Notes under the pieces: generated by a model
The model's database searches: none
What the model was told of the DNA's origin: nothing
The model's input: only the letters and a program-made list of their open reading frames with translations
Part shown: positions 1-8,225 of the stretch, one piece after another
Numbering within the stretch: position 1 is the first letter of the stretch
Layout of the letters: every line of letters begins with the position of its first letter
Source of the DNA: UBA11740 sp035635855
GTDB lineage: Bacteria; Acidobacteriota; Blastocatellia; Pyrinomonadales; Pyrinomonadaceae
Direction of reading: 5' to 3'
NCBI GenBank assembly: GCA_035635855.1
Contig: DASQAF010000015.1
Span: 1 to 64,000, forward strand
DNA length: 64,000 bases
Made by a program: the position numbers and the translations under genes

Positions 1-159
1 CGTGAACAGCCCGGTCGGACCTCCCTCCGGTCCTCCCGTGCCTACCGACGGCGACTGATTCCGAGGATCGTTCTCCAGCCTCTTCGTCTGGGCAGACGCC
101 ACGGCCGCCAATATCAAAATTGCGAGCGCACAAAGAAGCACTCTCTTAATAAGTCTCAT
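1..159 (-). CDS. N-terminal fragment of a secreted protein, cut by window edge
   Basis: The first 53 codons of a minus-strand gene that runs out of the window. The ATG is at 157-159 and has a good Shine-Dalgarno (AGGAGA) about 6 nt upstream. The product starts MRLIKRVLLCALAILIL and continues to a clear signal-peptidase site (VASA-QT), so it is exported. The mature part visible here is Gly/Pro/Ser-rich and low in complexity (SPSVGTGGPEGGPTGL), which does not identify a family. The function is unknown. Confidence 0.6.
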   Translation of the reverse strand, partial: MRLIKRVLLCALAILILAAVASAQTKRLENDPRNQSPSVGTGGPEGGPTGLFT

Positions 160-371
160 CGCGTTTCTCCTACGGCAAAACTGACTTAAGACCAGTGAAA
201 GCCTCGCGTATTGCTTTACTCGATAGCAAATGAGGCTTCTTCCGACTACACATTTATTGCTAACTAGAAAGTAACCCCTGATCGCCAAGAGCGTTAATTA
301 AAGGAGTTCCGCAAGAACATACAGTAGGTAGCGGGCCAAAGCAAGACTTTCTTCACTGGTGGGCGAGATTG

Positions 372-1652
372 TCACGCATAGATGCCACGCATTCTGGTGT
401 CATAAGCCACCCGATCAATCGCTAACATGTACGCTGCCGTCCTGGTGTCCACGGAGTGAGCGTCGGCAAAACGGCAAAGATCATTAAAACTTGCCACCAT
501 CGTATCCTGCAATCTTTCGTTGACGACATCTTCGCGCCAAAAATACCCCATCCGATCCTGGACCCACTCGAAGTACGAAACGGTAACACCGCCGGCATTT
601 GCCAGGATATCCGGGATCACAAAGATCCCTTTCTGATAGAGAATCTCGTCGGCAGCAGCAGTCGTAGGGCCGTTGGCCCCTTCGGCCAGCACCTTACACT
701 TTATTCTTTCAGCGTTTTGCGAAGTGATTTGATTTTCTGTGGCCGCCGGCACCAACACCTCGCAATCAAGTTCGAGCAACTGGGAATTGGTTACGTATTC
801 TGCTGCGCCATAGCCCTCAAAAGATCTAGTAGCCTGAAGATACTTCAGCGCGGCCGGGATATCGATCCCCTTCGGATCATGGATTCCACCGTGTACGTCG
901 GACATACCGACGATTTTGAAACCCGCTTCATAAAGCAACAAAGCAGCAACGCCGCCAACGTTGCCACTTCCCTGAACCACGACTCGAGTCGTGGCCGGGG
1001 TCATTTTGAATCGCTTTGCAGCTTCGCTTACCACAATCAACAAACCGCGTCCCGTTGCTTCACGCCGCCCGCGCGAACCTCCCAGGTCAATTGGTTTTCC
1101 AGTCACGACTGCATTGACCGTGTGGCGCGCATGCATTGAATAAGTGTCCATGATCCATGCCATCGTCTGTTCGTTCGTATTCATGTCCGGCGCGGGAACA
1201 TCTTTTTCGGGTCCAATGAAGTCCAGTAGTTCTGACGCGTAGCGCCGAGTCATTCGTTCAAGTTCACCGAGAGACATTTGCGCGGGGTCGCAGATGATTC
1301 CGCCCTTGGCGCCTCCGAACGGAACGTTCACGACCGCGCACTTCCACGTCATCCACGCCGCGAGGGCACGTATTTCGTCGATATTGACGTCAGGCGAATA
1401 ACGAATTCCTCCTTTGGCCGGCCCGCGCGCAAAGTTGTGCTGCACGCGAAAGCCTTCGAACACCTGTATGCGACCCGAATCCATTCGGGTCGGAATGTAA
1501 ACCTTCAGTTCGCGATTGGGAACACGCATGACGGCGTAAAGATCGGGATCCAGATTGAGCAACTGCGCTGCTCGATCGAATCGCGACATCATCGACTCGA
1601 ACGGGTTGTCCTCTTTGATCTCTTTGATGTCGTCGACCATTGCTGTAGACAT
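372..1652 (-). CDS. gdhA: Glu/Leu/Phe/Val family dehydrogenase, probably glutamate dehydrogenase
   Basis: Interconverts glutamate with 2-oxoglutarate and ammonia using NAD(P) in the cytoplasm. The 426-residue length is normal for the hexameric family. The catalytic-lysine motif PFGGAKGGI is at residues 111-119 (Lys116), the substrate-domain motif APDMNT at 154-159 and the dinucleotide-binding GSGNVGG at 228-234. The C-terminus has the expected helical tail. The ATG at 1652 has a GGTGGAG ribosome site; an internal Met at residue 5 is a possible later start. Glutamate is the most likely substrate from length and motifs, but leucine or phenylalanine dehydrogenase activity cannot be excluded by eye. 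The gene stands alone, divergent from the TPR gene at 1868. Confidence 0.93.
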   Translation of the reverse strand: MSTAMVDDIKEIKEDNPFESMMSRFDRAAQLLNLDPDLYAVMRVPNRELKVYIPTRMDSGRIQVFEGFRVQHNFARGPAKGGIRYSPDVNIDEIRALAAWMTWKCAVVNVPFGGAKGGIICDPAQMSLGELERMTRRYASELLDFIGPEKDVPAPDMNTNEQTMAWIMDTYSMHARHTVNAVVTGKPIDLGGSRGRREATGRGLLIVVSEAAKRFKMTPATTRVVVQGSGNVGGVAALLLYEAGFKIVGMSDVHGGIHDPKGIDIPAALKYLQATRSFEGYGAAEYVTNSQLLELDCEVLVPAATENQITSQNAERIKCKVLAEGANGPTTAAADEILYQKGIFVIPDILANAGGVTVSYFEWVQDRMGYFWREDVVNERLQDTMVASFNDLCRFADAHSVDTRTAAYMLAIDRVAYDTRMRGIYA

Positions 1653-1867
1653 AAGCAGTCTCCACCAACACGAAGATGCGAAAGCGGGGGCGATGAATTT
1701 CCTGTGTGACCGAAATCTTAACGCATGCGATTAGCTGGCGCAACCATCGACTTACCCGGTCAACAAATGGTTTTTGGACGCAACGCGAACCCGGGTGTTA
1801 ACATCGAACCTCAGTAAAAGCGGCCAGGCGACGCCACGTCGACCTGAGCTTCAACTCGAACACACCG

Positions 1868-3322
1868 ATGTTTTTTCTGCCGCGCTCGCGCCAACTCATT
1901 CTCAGCGCACTTGCTGTCGTGTTTGTGGTCATCTGTGCCCAATTGGCGGCAGCACAAGTAGACGACATTGGCAACGGCGAAACTGATCCGGTTAAGCTTT
2001 TTGAGCGCGGCCAAAACGCGCACGCCAGAAATGACCTGGTCACCGCGCTGGCGCTCTACGAAGCAGCACTGAAACTGCGGCCTGAATTTCCCGAAGCTGA
2101 ATTCCAACGAGGCGTGGCCCTCGCCGCTCTGGATCGAAGCGCAGACGCCGAAAAAGCCTTTACCCGCGCAATCGAGTTGCGAAAGGACTGGGTGCTTCCC
2201 TACGGCGCGCTGGGAAATCTTCTCACTCATCAATCGCGCGACAAGGAAGCCGAACCCTTATTGCGTCGCGCGCTTCAATTGGGATCAAAAGATTTCGGCA
2301 CGCTTGACGCACTGTCGGCCGTTCGGTTTCGCGCCGGCGATACCAAAGAAGCCCTCGCGCTCGCGCAAGGTGCTACTGAAGACGAAAACGCTTCCGCCTC
2401 TGCGTGGGCCTGGCGGGCATCAATCGAAGACGCGGCCGGAAATCGGGAAGCAGCGCTAAGCAGTCTCGAGCACGCGTTGCAGCTTGAGCCGAATCACTTG
2501 GTCGCTTTGACAGAGCGCGCGCGTTTACATACCAGCAGCGGCGCATACGACGCGGCGATTGAAGACTTGAAGAAAGCACTTTCACTCAAGCCCGGCGATA
2601 AGGAGATCTCCTTACAACTGGCGCACGTCTATGATCTCGCCGGCAGGCTCGATGAAGAGCAAAAGATTCTCGCCACCTTCAACCAAACCCAATCAAGTGC
2701 AAATTCATCGCGTCCTGGAGCCGTGATCGGCACAACCAAAGAAATCGAGGCGGCGAATAGCGACGATCCCAAAGTTGCGCAACCGGCCCTCGAAGAATTG
2801 ATTAAGAAGAATTCAAAGAATGCGGCGCTGCTGGCTCGGCTGGGCGAGGTCACGCGCCTCACCGATCCACAAAGGAGCGCAGCATCTTACCGGCAGGCGA
2901 ACGAGATCGATTCCAGGAATCCAAAATACGCGATTGGTTATGCCGCGGCGCTGGTGCAAATGCGTCGCTTTGCCGAAGCCGAGCCGATTCTCCGCCGGAT
3001 AATCGCGACGGCGCCAAACGAATATACGGCGCACGCGAACCTCGCGCTGGCGCTTTTCGAGTTGAAGAGGTTTGCCGACGCCCTGCCCGAATACGAATGG
3101 CTTGCGGCCAGCCGCCCCGAAATTGCGGCCACGTACTTTTTCATCGCAACGGCGCATGATAATCTCGGCGAGTACGAGCAGGCGCTTGATGCTTACGAGA
3201 AGTTTCTGTCGCGCGCCGATCCGGCCAGGAACAAACTCGACATTGAGAAGATCAATCTGCGCCTTCCGCAATTGCGCAATCAGATCAAACGGGGACAGGG
3301 CGTCAAACGCAAAAAGCCCTGA
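1868..3322 (+). CDS. Secreted tetratricopeptide-repeat protein
   Basis: A 484-residue exported protein. Residues 1-30 form a signal peptide (LILSALAVVFVVICAQLAAA). Two blocks of TPR helix pairs follow, roughly residues 38-275 and 300-470, with typical W/L-G-Y-A-F-P spacing (for example FQRGVALAALDRSADAEKAF). A Ser/Asn-rich linker near residues 275-300 separates them. The C-terminus is very basic (RGQGVKRKKP). TPRs usually hold protein partners, so a scaffold role in the periplasm is likely, but no enzyme domain is present. It is followed after 40 bp by two more small secreted proteins on the same strand, probably one transcript. No strong ribosome site precedes this ATG. Confidence 0.85.
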   Translation: MFFLPRSRQLILSALAVVFVVICAQLAAAQVDDIGNGETDPVKLFERGQNAHARNDLVTALALYEAALKLRPEFPEAEFQRGVALAALDRSADAEKAFTRAIELRKDWVLPYGALGNLLTHQSRDKEAEPLLRRALQLGSKDFGTLDALSAVRFRAGDTKEALALAQGATEDENASASAWAWRASIEDAAGNREAALSSLEHALQLEPNHLVALTERARLHTSSGAYDAAIEDLKKALSLKPGDKEISLQLAHVYDLAGRLDEEQKILATFNQTQSSANSSRPGAVIGTTKEIEAANSDDPKVAQPALEELIKKNSKNAALLARLGEVTRLTDPQRSAASYRQANEIDSRNPKYAIGYAAALVQMRRFAEAEPILRRIIATAPNEYTAHANLALALFELKRFADALPEYEWLAASRPEIAATYFFIATAHDNLGEYEQALDAYEKFLSRADPARNKLDIEKINLRLPQLRNQIKRGQGVKRKKP

Positions 3323-3362
3323 CCAAAGACTGACTTTCATTAGACTCGGGGTTTACACGAGA

Positions 3363-3950
3363 ATGCCGGTTCCGCTGGGTCAACGTTGGTTCCTTCTGGC
3401 GCAAATAGTAGTCGTGTGCTCAATCCCGGCGAGCTTATTCGCGCAACCCCGCAGCCCGCAGATGCCCGCTCCGCCGCCGATGAGATTTGTCTCGCGTGAT
3501 GAGCGATCACAACTCGTTGCTGCAAAAGATTTGAAGTCGCGCCTGCGGACTACGATCGAGTTGGCTGAAGCACATCTCGGTCACGCCGAGGATTCTACGG
3601 CGCAAAAGAAATTCGATCAGGCTTCGGAGGAACTCGGCCGCTATCTGGGTTTGATTGACGACGCGCGCCAGGTCCTGGGCGCTCTGGATCGCGATCGAAA
3701 CAGCACTCGAGACCTTTATCGCCGTTTTGACATCGCGTTGCGCGCGCAGCTGCCGCGCCTGGCGGTCATGCGGCGAACCACGCCTGCCGACTATGCCATC
3801 CACCTCAAGGCGGCCGAGGAATTTGCGCGCGAAACGCGCACTGAGGCATTGGAGTCCTTCTACGGTCACTCTGTGCTGCGTGAAGAGCCCGACAACCAGA
3901 AGAAGCCGGAACAAACCAAGGATGCCCCCGAAGGAAGCAAGCGCCCATGA
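3363..3950 (+). CDS. Secreted helical protein of unknown function
   Basis: A 195-residue protein beginning MPVPLGQRWFLLAQIVVV, with a signal peptide cleaved near SLFAQ. The mature part is almost entirely charged helix, first about 50 residues with amphipathic spacing (LKSRLRTTIELAEAHLGHAED), then another helical stretch to residue 175, and a Lys/Glu/Pro tail. The same frame stays open upstream into the TPR gene, but only this ATG gives a signal peptide and avoids a 250-bp overlap. The stop overlaps the next gene by 4 bp (ATGA), so the two are translationally coupled. The family is not recognised. Confidence 0.7.
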   Translation: MPVPLGQRWFLLAQIVVVCSIPASLFAQPRSPQMPAPPPMRFVSRDERSQLVAAKDLKSRLRTTIELAEAHLGHAEDSTAQKKFDQASEELGRYLGLIDDARQVLGALDRDRNSTRDLYRRFDIALRAQLPRLAVMRRTTPADYAIHLKAAEEFARETRTEALESFYGHSVLREEPDNQKKPEQTKDAPEGSKRP

Positions 3951-4612
3951 TTAGATTCAGACCTGCTCGCGCCAACCGGCGGGCGACATTAGAGTTGTCT
4001 GCAAATTTCGTAACTCCTCATTTCCTTTTTAGCATCGTCAAGACCCTTAGTCGCGCGCGAGCAATACGCACGCTGCTCGTGCCCGGGGCCCTTATCGCAG
4101 TCTTTCTTGTCTTAGCCACGCCAGCCCTGGCTCAAAAGCGAGACCATCTGACCGACCCAGAGACTGAACTGGTTCGCTTTTATCAGGAACTCGACAAGCG
4201 AATCGAAGTTTTCATCAAGGCGATCGACCGAAGATTTGCCGTTATTAACGGAACCGCTCAGCCGTCGACGAAGAAGGTGGTGAAAGATGAACCCGAATGG
4301 GGCGAGGCGCCGAAAGGCACGCGAGCGGAATTGTTGAGTGACATCGCGGGAATTCTGGATGAGGCGATTACCAATATCGAGGATGTCAGCCGGCGCGATG
4401 AAAAGAATCCGCTGATTTCCAGGTCCCTCCGCAAACTAACTGCAGCCGCGAATGGATACCTCAGCCAACTTGCCGGACTAAAGAATCAGGTCAAGGAGCC
4501 GGAAGAGATTTCCGCTTTAGAACGCGTCGCTGACAACGCGAACCAAATCATCGAAGTTGGTAGAAAGCTGCCACCACCCGCGGCGGAAGAGAAGAAGAAA
4601 AAGAAACCGTGA
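3947..4612 (+). CDS. Secreted or membrane-anchored helical protein, coupled to upstream gene
   Basis: A 221-residue product starting inside the ATGA overlap with the preceding gene. A hydrophobic segment at about residues 42-62 (LLVPGALIAVFLVLATPALA) ends in a signal-peptidase-like ALA-Q site, which makes an unusually long N-region; a later start is possible but none has a clear ribosome site. The mature part is helical and charged, resembles its upstream neighbour in composition, and ends in a poly-Lys tail (EEKKKKKP). The two neighbours may be interacting or paralogous, but no conserved family is recognised. Confidence 0.62.
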   Translation: MIRFRPARANRRATLELSANFVTPHFLFSIVKTLSRARAIRTLLVPGALIAVFLVLATPALAQKRDHLTDPETELVRFYQELDKRIEVFIKAIDRRFAVINGTAQPSTKKVVKDEPEWGEAPKGTRAELLSDIAGILDEAITNIEDVSRRDEKNPLISRSLRKLTAAANGYLSQLAGLKNQVKEPEEISALERVADNANQIIEVGRKLPPPAAEEKKKKKP

Positions 4613-4614
4613 CG

Positions 4615-4760
4615 GCGCAAAGGCAAAGAGCTAAACGCCAGGCGCAAGAGACTCTTTGCTCTTGCCCTTTTCCGCCTTCCCTTTGCCCTTCGCTCTTGGC
4701 TCTTCGCCGACCGCTATTCCCTTCCCTTCTTCAGGACCAGATTCCTTTTCCCTTTGGCAG
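4615..4760. repeat. Degenerate purine/pyrimidine inverted repeat
   Basis: After the stop codon the plus strand is rich in short words such as GGCAAAGAG and GCAAGAG. From about 4650 the complementary words appear in a pyrimidine run (CTTTGCTCTTGCCC, CTTCGCTCTTGGCTC). The two halves can pair imperfectly. It resembles the clearer inverted repeats at 20415-20496 and 23127-23215 and may act as a transcript end or be a decayed interspersed repeat. Confidence 0.45.
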
Positions 4761-4827
4761 AGGAAGAATTGATTCATTGAACTATCGCCGGCTCTCTCAC
4801 GTAAAATGGCTTGAGGAGAAACTGAAA

Positions 4828-5403
4828 ATGGAAAGCCGCTATTATCCCGGCGTCGAAGCTGACGTCATTAAGCTAATGACTGAACTTCGCACTCTCTTTG
4901 ATGAAGACTTTGACGTACAGACTATGCAGGTTTCATCGACCTCGGTGCTGCAAGCGCGCAAGTCCAGCACGCTACGCGAACTGACCGGACTCGCGGCCGC
5001 CCTCACCATCAAAGTTACGCCCGAAACCGGCGGCACTCGCGTCGAGATTGGATTGCAAAAATGGTTCGATAAGGCGGCGGTCGCAGCGGTCGCTTTGCTC
5101 CTATCCGCAGGACTATTGATCGCGCTGCCGGCGCTGGGCGCTTACTGGCAATACAAACTCACCGAAGACGCGTGGAAGATAATCGAAGATCACATCGCGC
5201 GCAAAGCCGGAGGCTATGTGCCACCCCTACCCGGGCGTTGTGGCACCTGTGGCACAGCGGCCAGCGCAGGTTCTACTTTTTGTTCCTCGTGTGGCGCAAA
5301 TCTGCGCGCGGGCCTCTCGTGCGCGGCCTGCGGCGCGGTGCAGAAGGATCCAAACGCGCGGTTTTGCAACAGTTGTGGAAAGGCGCTCCTCGAAGGGGCA
5401 TGA
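4828..5403 (+). CDS. Membrane protein with C-terminal double zinc ribbon
   Basis: A 191-residue protein. The start at 4828 is chosen because GAGGAG lies 9 nt upstream, although the frame is open further back. Residues 1-75 form a soluble alpha/beta segment. Residues about 78-110 are hydrophobic (AAVAAVALLLSAGLLIALPALGAYW) and form one or two membrane passes. The tail holds two Cys4 zinc ribbons: CGTCG...FCSSCG and CAACG...FCNSCG. Such double ribbons usually mediate protein or nucleic-acid contacts. Metal binding is expected from the eight cysteines; the cellular role is unknown. Confidence 0.78.
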   Translation: MESRYYPGVEADVIKLMTELRTLFDEDFDVQTMQVSSTSVLQARKSSTLRELTGLAAALTIKVTPETGGTRVEIGLQKWFDKAAVAAVALLLSAGLLIALPALGAYWQYKLTEDAWKIIEDHIARKAGGYVPPLPGRCGTCGTAASAGSTFCSSCGANLRAGLSCAACGAVQKDPNARFCNSCGKALLEGA

Positions 5404-5462
5404 TGTTAGCTTCTCTGCGGCGATCCTTGCTCGCCGCGCTTAATTTACCTAAATGAATTGTA

Positions 5463-5491
5463 TTGACTTGTCTCACGTTTAGTCTTATCGT
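5463..5491 (+). promoter_or_regulatory. Possible sigma-70 type promoter
   Basis: TTGACT at 5463-5468 is followed after 17 nt by TATCGT at 5486-5491, upstream of the gene at 5634. The -35 box is good and the -10 box is weak. The remaining 140 nt before the start codon would be a long leader with no recognised riboswitch. Confidence 0.3.
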
Positions 5492-5633
5492 CCGTCCCGT
5501 TCAATTAACCAAGTTGTGAGCCTAGACCTCCCCTGGAGATCCACTGACCACGTACGCGCATGTCGTACGAGGATCAGACATCCAGAAACATCTCACCACG
5601 ACCTTTAACGACAACTGATCAGGAGGATATGAA

Positions 5634-6536
5634 ATGAGAAAGTTTTTCTTTGTGTTGGCGATTACTCTGCTGGCTTCAGGGTTCTCGCAAATAACCGCCC
5701 AACCACCCAAGCGCATGGGCCCACCCCCGGTGCTCCTAATCGTTCGGGAAGACATCAAGCCCGGCAAGATGCCGGCGCATAACATCCACTCGGCGTCCTT
5801 CGCGCGCATATTCCGGCAACTGCAAACTCCGAGTTATCGAATCGCGCTGGTGCCCGTCGCCGGCAGCGAAAACGAAGTGATCTACATTACAGCCTTGGAC
5901 ACCTTCAAAGAGATGGAAGAAACGGGACGCGAAACGGACAAGAAGTTGTCCGCTGCCTCTGGAGCCATGAAGTCGGAGTTGGACAGGCTGGAAAAGGAAG
6001 CACCAGATCTACATGCCGGCATGCGCGACATGTTCGCGGTTTACCGTCCTGATCTCAGCTATGACGCCGGCGTGGACATCAGGCAGATGCGCTACTTCGC
6101 CATTAACACGGTCCGTGTTCGACCCGGCCAGGAAGATCAGTTCGCTGAGTACGTCAAGAACCTGACCAACACAGCGCGCACCAAAGCGAAAGCCGAACTT
6201 CACATCGCGGCCTTTCAAGTAATCGCCGGATCGCCGTCGACTACTTATATGTTCTTCAGACCGATGAAGTCGCTGGCTGAGTATGATCTGAGAATCGGGC
6301 CGCGGGTTCGCGAGGCGATGAGTGACGATCAGAAAAAGAAAGCGGACAAGCTGGCCGGCGAGAGCGTGGTCATCAGCGAAACCAGCGTCTATGCCTTCAA
6401 TCCGCGAATGAGTTACGTGGACAAGGATTTTGCCGCCGGCGATCCAACATTCTGGAATCCAAAACCGGAAGCGCCTCCACCGCCAAAGCCAAAACGATCG
6501 GCGCCGAAAAAACCACCCGCCCCTCCAACTCAGTAG
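5634..6536 (+). CDS. Secreted protein with proline-rich tail, unknown function
   Basis: A 300-residue protein with a strong ribosome site (AGGAGG) and a signal peptide (MRKFFFVLAITLLASG, cleavage near TAQ). The mature part looks like two tandem alpha/beta units of about 110 residues; one begins PPVLLIVREDIKPGKM and the other RYFAINTVRVRPGQEDQF. Each starts with a beta strand followed by an 'RPG' turn and an amphipathic helix, the pattern seen in ferredoxin-like dimeric alpha/beta-barrel (NIPSNAP/monooxygenase-like) folds. That fold is an inference; no catalytic residues can be named. The tail is Pro/Lys-rich (PKPEAPPPPKPKRSAPKKP), typical of a periplasmic linker. Confidence 0.75.
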   Translation: MRKFFFVLAITLLASGFSQITAQPPKRMGPPPVLLIVREDIKPGKMPAHNIHSASFARIFRQLQTPSYRIALVPVAGSENEVIYITALDTFKEMEETGRETDKKLSAASGAMKSELDRLEKEAPDLHAGMRDMFAVYRPDLSYDAGVDIRQMRYFAINTVRVRPGQEDQFAEYVKNLTNTARTKAKAELHIAAFQVIAGSPSTTYMFFRPMKSLAEYDLRIGPRVREAMSDDQKKKADKLAGESVVISETSVYAFNPRMSYVDKDFAAGDPTFWNPKPEAPPPPKPKRSAPKKPPAPPTQ

Positions 6537-6555
6537 CGGTTCAGAAAACCAAGCT

Positions 6556-6614
6556 AGGCACAAGAGGCACAAGCAGCGCTAACCCTAGCGGCTCTTGTGC
6601 CTTTGGTGTTTCTT
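6556..6614 (+). terminator. Terminator-like stem-loop
   Basis: AGGCACAAGAG at 6556-6566 pairs exactly with CTCTTGTGCCT at 6592-6602, enclosing a smaller inner hairpin (AGCGCT...AGCG). A T-rich stretch follows (TTGGTGTTTCTTTG). It lies 20 bp past the stop at 6536 and before the convergent permease gene, so it probably ends the plus-strand transcript. The GGCACAAGAG words may also be a dispersed repeat. Confidence 0.55.
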
Positions 6615-6630
6615 TGTGGTGACGCGGTCG

Positions 6631-8127
6631 CTAATCATGTCTCAGCGCCCGTACCGGATCGATTCGCGCCGCGCGCGCCGCCGGATAGAGTGCGGCCAGA
6701 ATCGAAACCACCAGCGCGAATGTGATCGCACCCATCCAAAGGTAGGGCGGCAAGGAAAAGAAATCGACAAACGACGCGTTTTGCGGTTTTAAGATGAACC
6801 GATACGCCAGTCGATTGGCGAGACCATCAATTCCCCATGCTGCCAGCGAGCCGATCACGCCGCCGGTCAGACCGATTACGGCCGCTTCGAAAAAGAAGAT
6901 CAACTTGATCTCGCGATCTTCAGCGCCGATGGCCTTCATGATGCCAATCTCACGTGTGCGCTCGAGGATGGACATGATCATGGTGTTAGCAATACCAAAC
7001 GAGGCCACCAAAAGTGAAATCCCGCCCAGCAGACCCAACACTGAATCTATTATTAAGAAGACAGTGCGAATCTGATCCAACTGATCGACGATCGAAAAAC
7101 TGCCAAAGCCAAGTTCGGTTAGACGCTTTCGCACGTCGGTCAACACCACCGGATCGTGCACGCGCACCACCGCCGAGAAATAGCCTTCTGAGTCTGACTG
7201 TCCCAACTGTCCGCTCTGACGCGCCAGGGCCAGCGCGACTTCCCCCATGGGATTGCGATGCTTCGCTACCCACTCGCGCGCAGCCGCGACCGTAATGTAA
7301 ATCTGGGCGCTTGGCATCAAACCAATTGGTCCTCCCTGCGCAGCGCCTTCTCTCTTTTCGTTGCCCATTACTCCCACGATGCGGAAGGTGCGACCTACGA
7401 CATTATTGGCCGGGGCGTTATTGCTTCCTTCCTCCAGAGGAAGGCCAAAAAAGCTCACCCCGCCGCCATCTTCTGGGTTGGCGTCTTTTTTCGTCGCCGC
7501 AGCCTGGCTTTCCTCTTTTTCCTTCTCGGTCGTCAAAAACTCGATCGTCTTTCCTATCGCATCGGCGGGCGCAGCGAAACCACAAGTTTCGATCAAGACA
7601 TCACTGACAACGGCCTCGTCCGCGTCGGGACGGCTGATCATCTGACCGGCCTGGAAAGTCTTAAAGCGGGACGATTCATTCGGCACCGTCGCCCCATTGA
7701 CGGACTGCGGAATCACGCGGCCGTTGCAGCGCACGTAAGCTGTAAAGCCTATGTCCGGCTCAACGTAAGCGACCCCCGGGATTTTGGCGATTTCCGCCAG
7801 AGCAGCGTCGTCGAGGATCCGCGTCGGCGCTTTGTCGGACCTAAAAGCCGGGCCGCGGCGGTCACCGGGATTTGGGTCTCTCCCCAATTTTGGATCCACG
7901 CCCGTGACAGCCATGCTAAAGACGTTCTTGCCGAACACTCTCATTTCGTTGAAAAGATCGAGGGCGCGAAAACGCGTCAGCATGTTGCGCTGCAAGCCAA
8001 GCCCGAACGAAACCATGGTTACGATCACGGCCACCCCGACGATGACTCCCATCGAAGTCAGCGTCGCGCGCAGACGGGCTTCGCGCAGGTTCCTCAATGC
8101 CAGGCGGAGAATATCGTAGAAGGACAT
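6631..8127 (-). CDS. ABC transporter permease, MacB/FtsX type
   Basis: A 498-residue permease. It has an N-terminal membrane helix at about residues 20-42 (TLTSMGVIVGVAVIVTMVSF), a periplasmic MacB-core-like domain at about 50-365 and three C-terminal FtsX helices at about 372-490. Proteins of this type form dimers that work mechanically with a MacB/LolD ATPase to move substrates across the periplasm or to drive lipoprotein release. No ATPase is adjacent; the only LolD-type ATPase in the window is at 20495-21169. The periplasmic domain has a Glu/Lys/Asp-rich insertion (TEKEKEESQAAATKKD). The family is clear, the substrate is unknown. Confidence 0.9.
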   Translation of the reverse strand: MSFYDILRLALRNLREARLRATLTSMGVIVGVAVIVTMVSFGLGLQRNMLTRFRALDLFNEMRVFGKNVFSMAVTGVDPKLGRDPNPGDRRGPAFRSDKAPTRILDDAALAEIAKIPGVAYVEPDIGFTAYVRCNGRVIPQSVNGATVPNESSRFKTFQAGQMISRPDADEAVVSDVLIETCGFAAPADAIGKTIEFLTTEKEKEESQAAATKKDANPEDGGGVSFFGLPLEEGSNNAPANNVVGRTFRIVGVMGNEKREGAAQGGPIGLMPSAQIYITVAAAREWVAKHRNPMGEVALALARQSGQLGQSDSEGYFSAVVRVHDPVVLTDVRKRLTELGFGSFSIVDQLDQIRTVFLIIDSVLGLLGGISLLVASFGIANTMIMSILERTREIGIMKAIGAEDREIKLIFFFEAAVIGLTGGVIGSLAAWGIDGLANRLAYRFILKPQNASFVDFFSLPPYLWMGAITFALVVSILAALYPAARAARIDPVRALRHD

Positions 8128-8179
8128 ATAGACGGATTTAGCTTAGCTGATCTTCGGAAGCTTTAGTAAGTGGAACTGG

Positions 8180-8220
8180 CACGTGCATCTTGCACGTGAT
8201 TCACGGGCGGGCCGCCCGTG
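8180..8220. repeat. Two adjacent short palindromes
   Basis: CACGTGCA-TCT-TGCACGTG is followed at once by CACGGGCGG-G-CCGCCCGTG. Both are near-perfect palindromes in the 98-bp gap between the Ig-repeat gene stop and the permease start. They look like a REP-type element; no T-run follows, so termination is not supported. Confidence 0.6.
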
Positions 8221-8225
8221 TCACG

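Noticed and set aside
320..345. GTAGGTAGCGGG, resembling the end of a c-di-GMP (GEMM) riboswitch
   Set aside because: The rest of the GEMM consensus, including the conserved 5' half and GNRA loop, is missing.
7258..8166. Long plus-strand open frame of about 300 codons
   Set aside because: It lies fully opposite the permease gene, whose protein has clear domains; the opposite frame has no recognisable motif or ribosome site.
8178..8198. TGGCAC...TTGCA, resembling a sigma-54 promoter
   Set aside because: The distance between the GG and GC elements is 12 nt, not 10, and the bases are explained by a palindrome.
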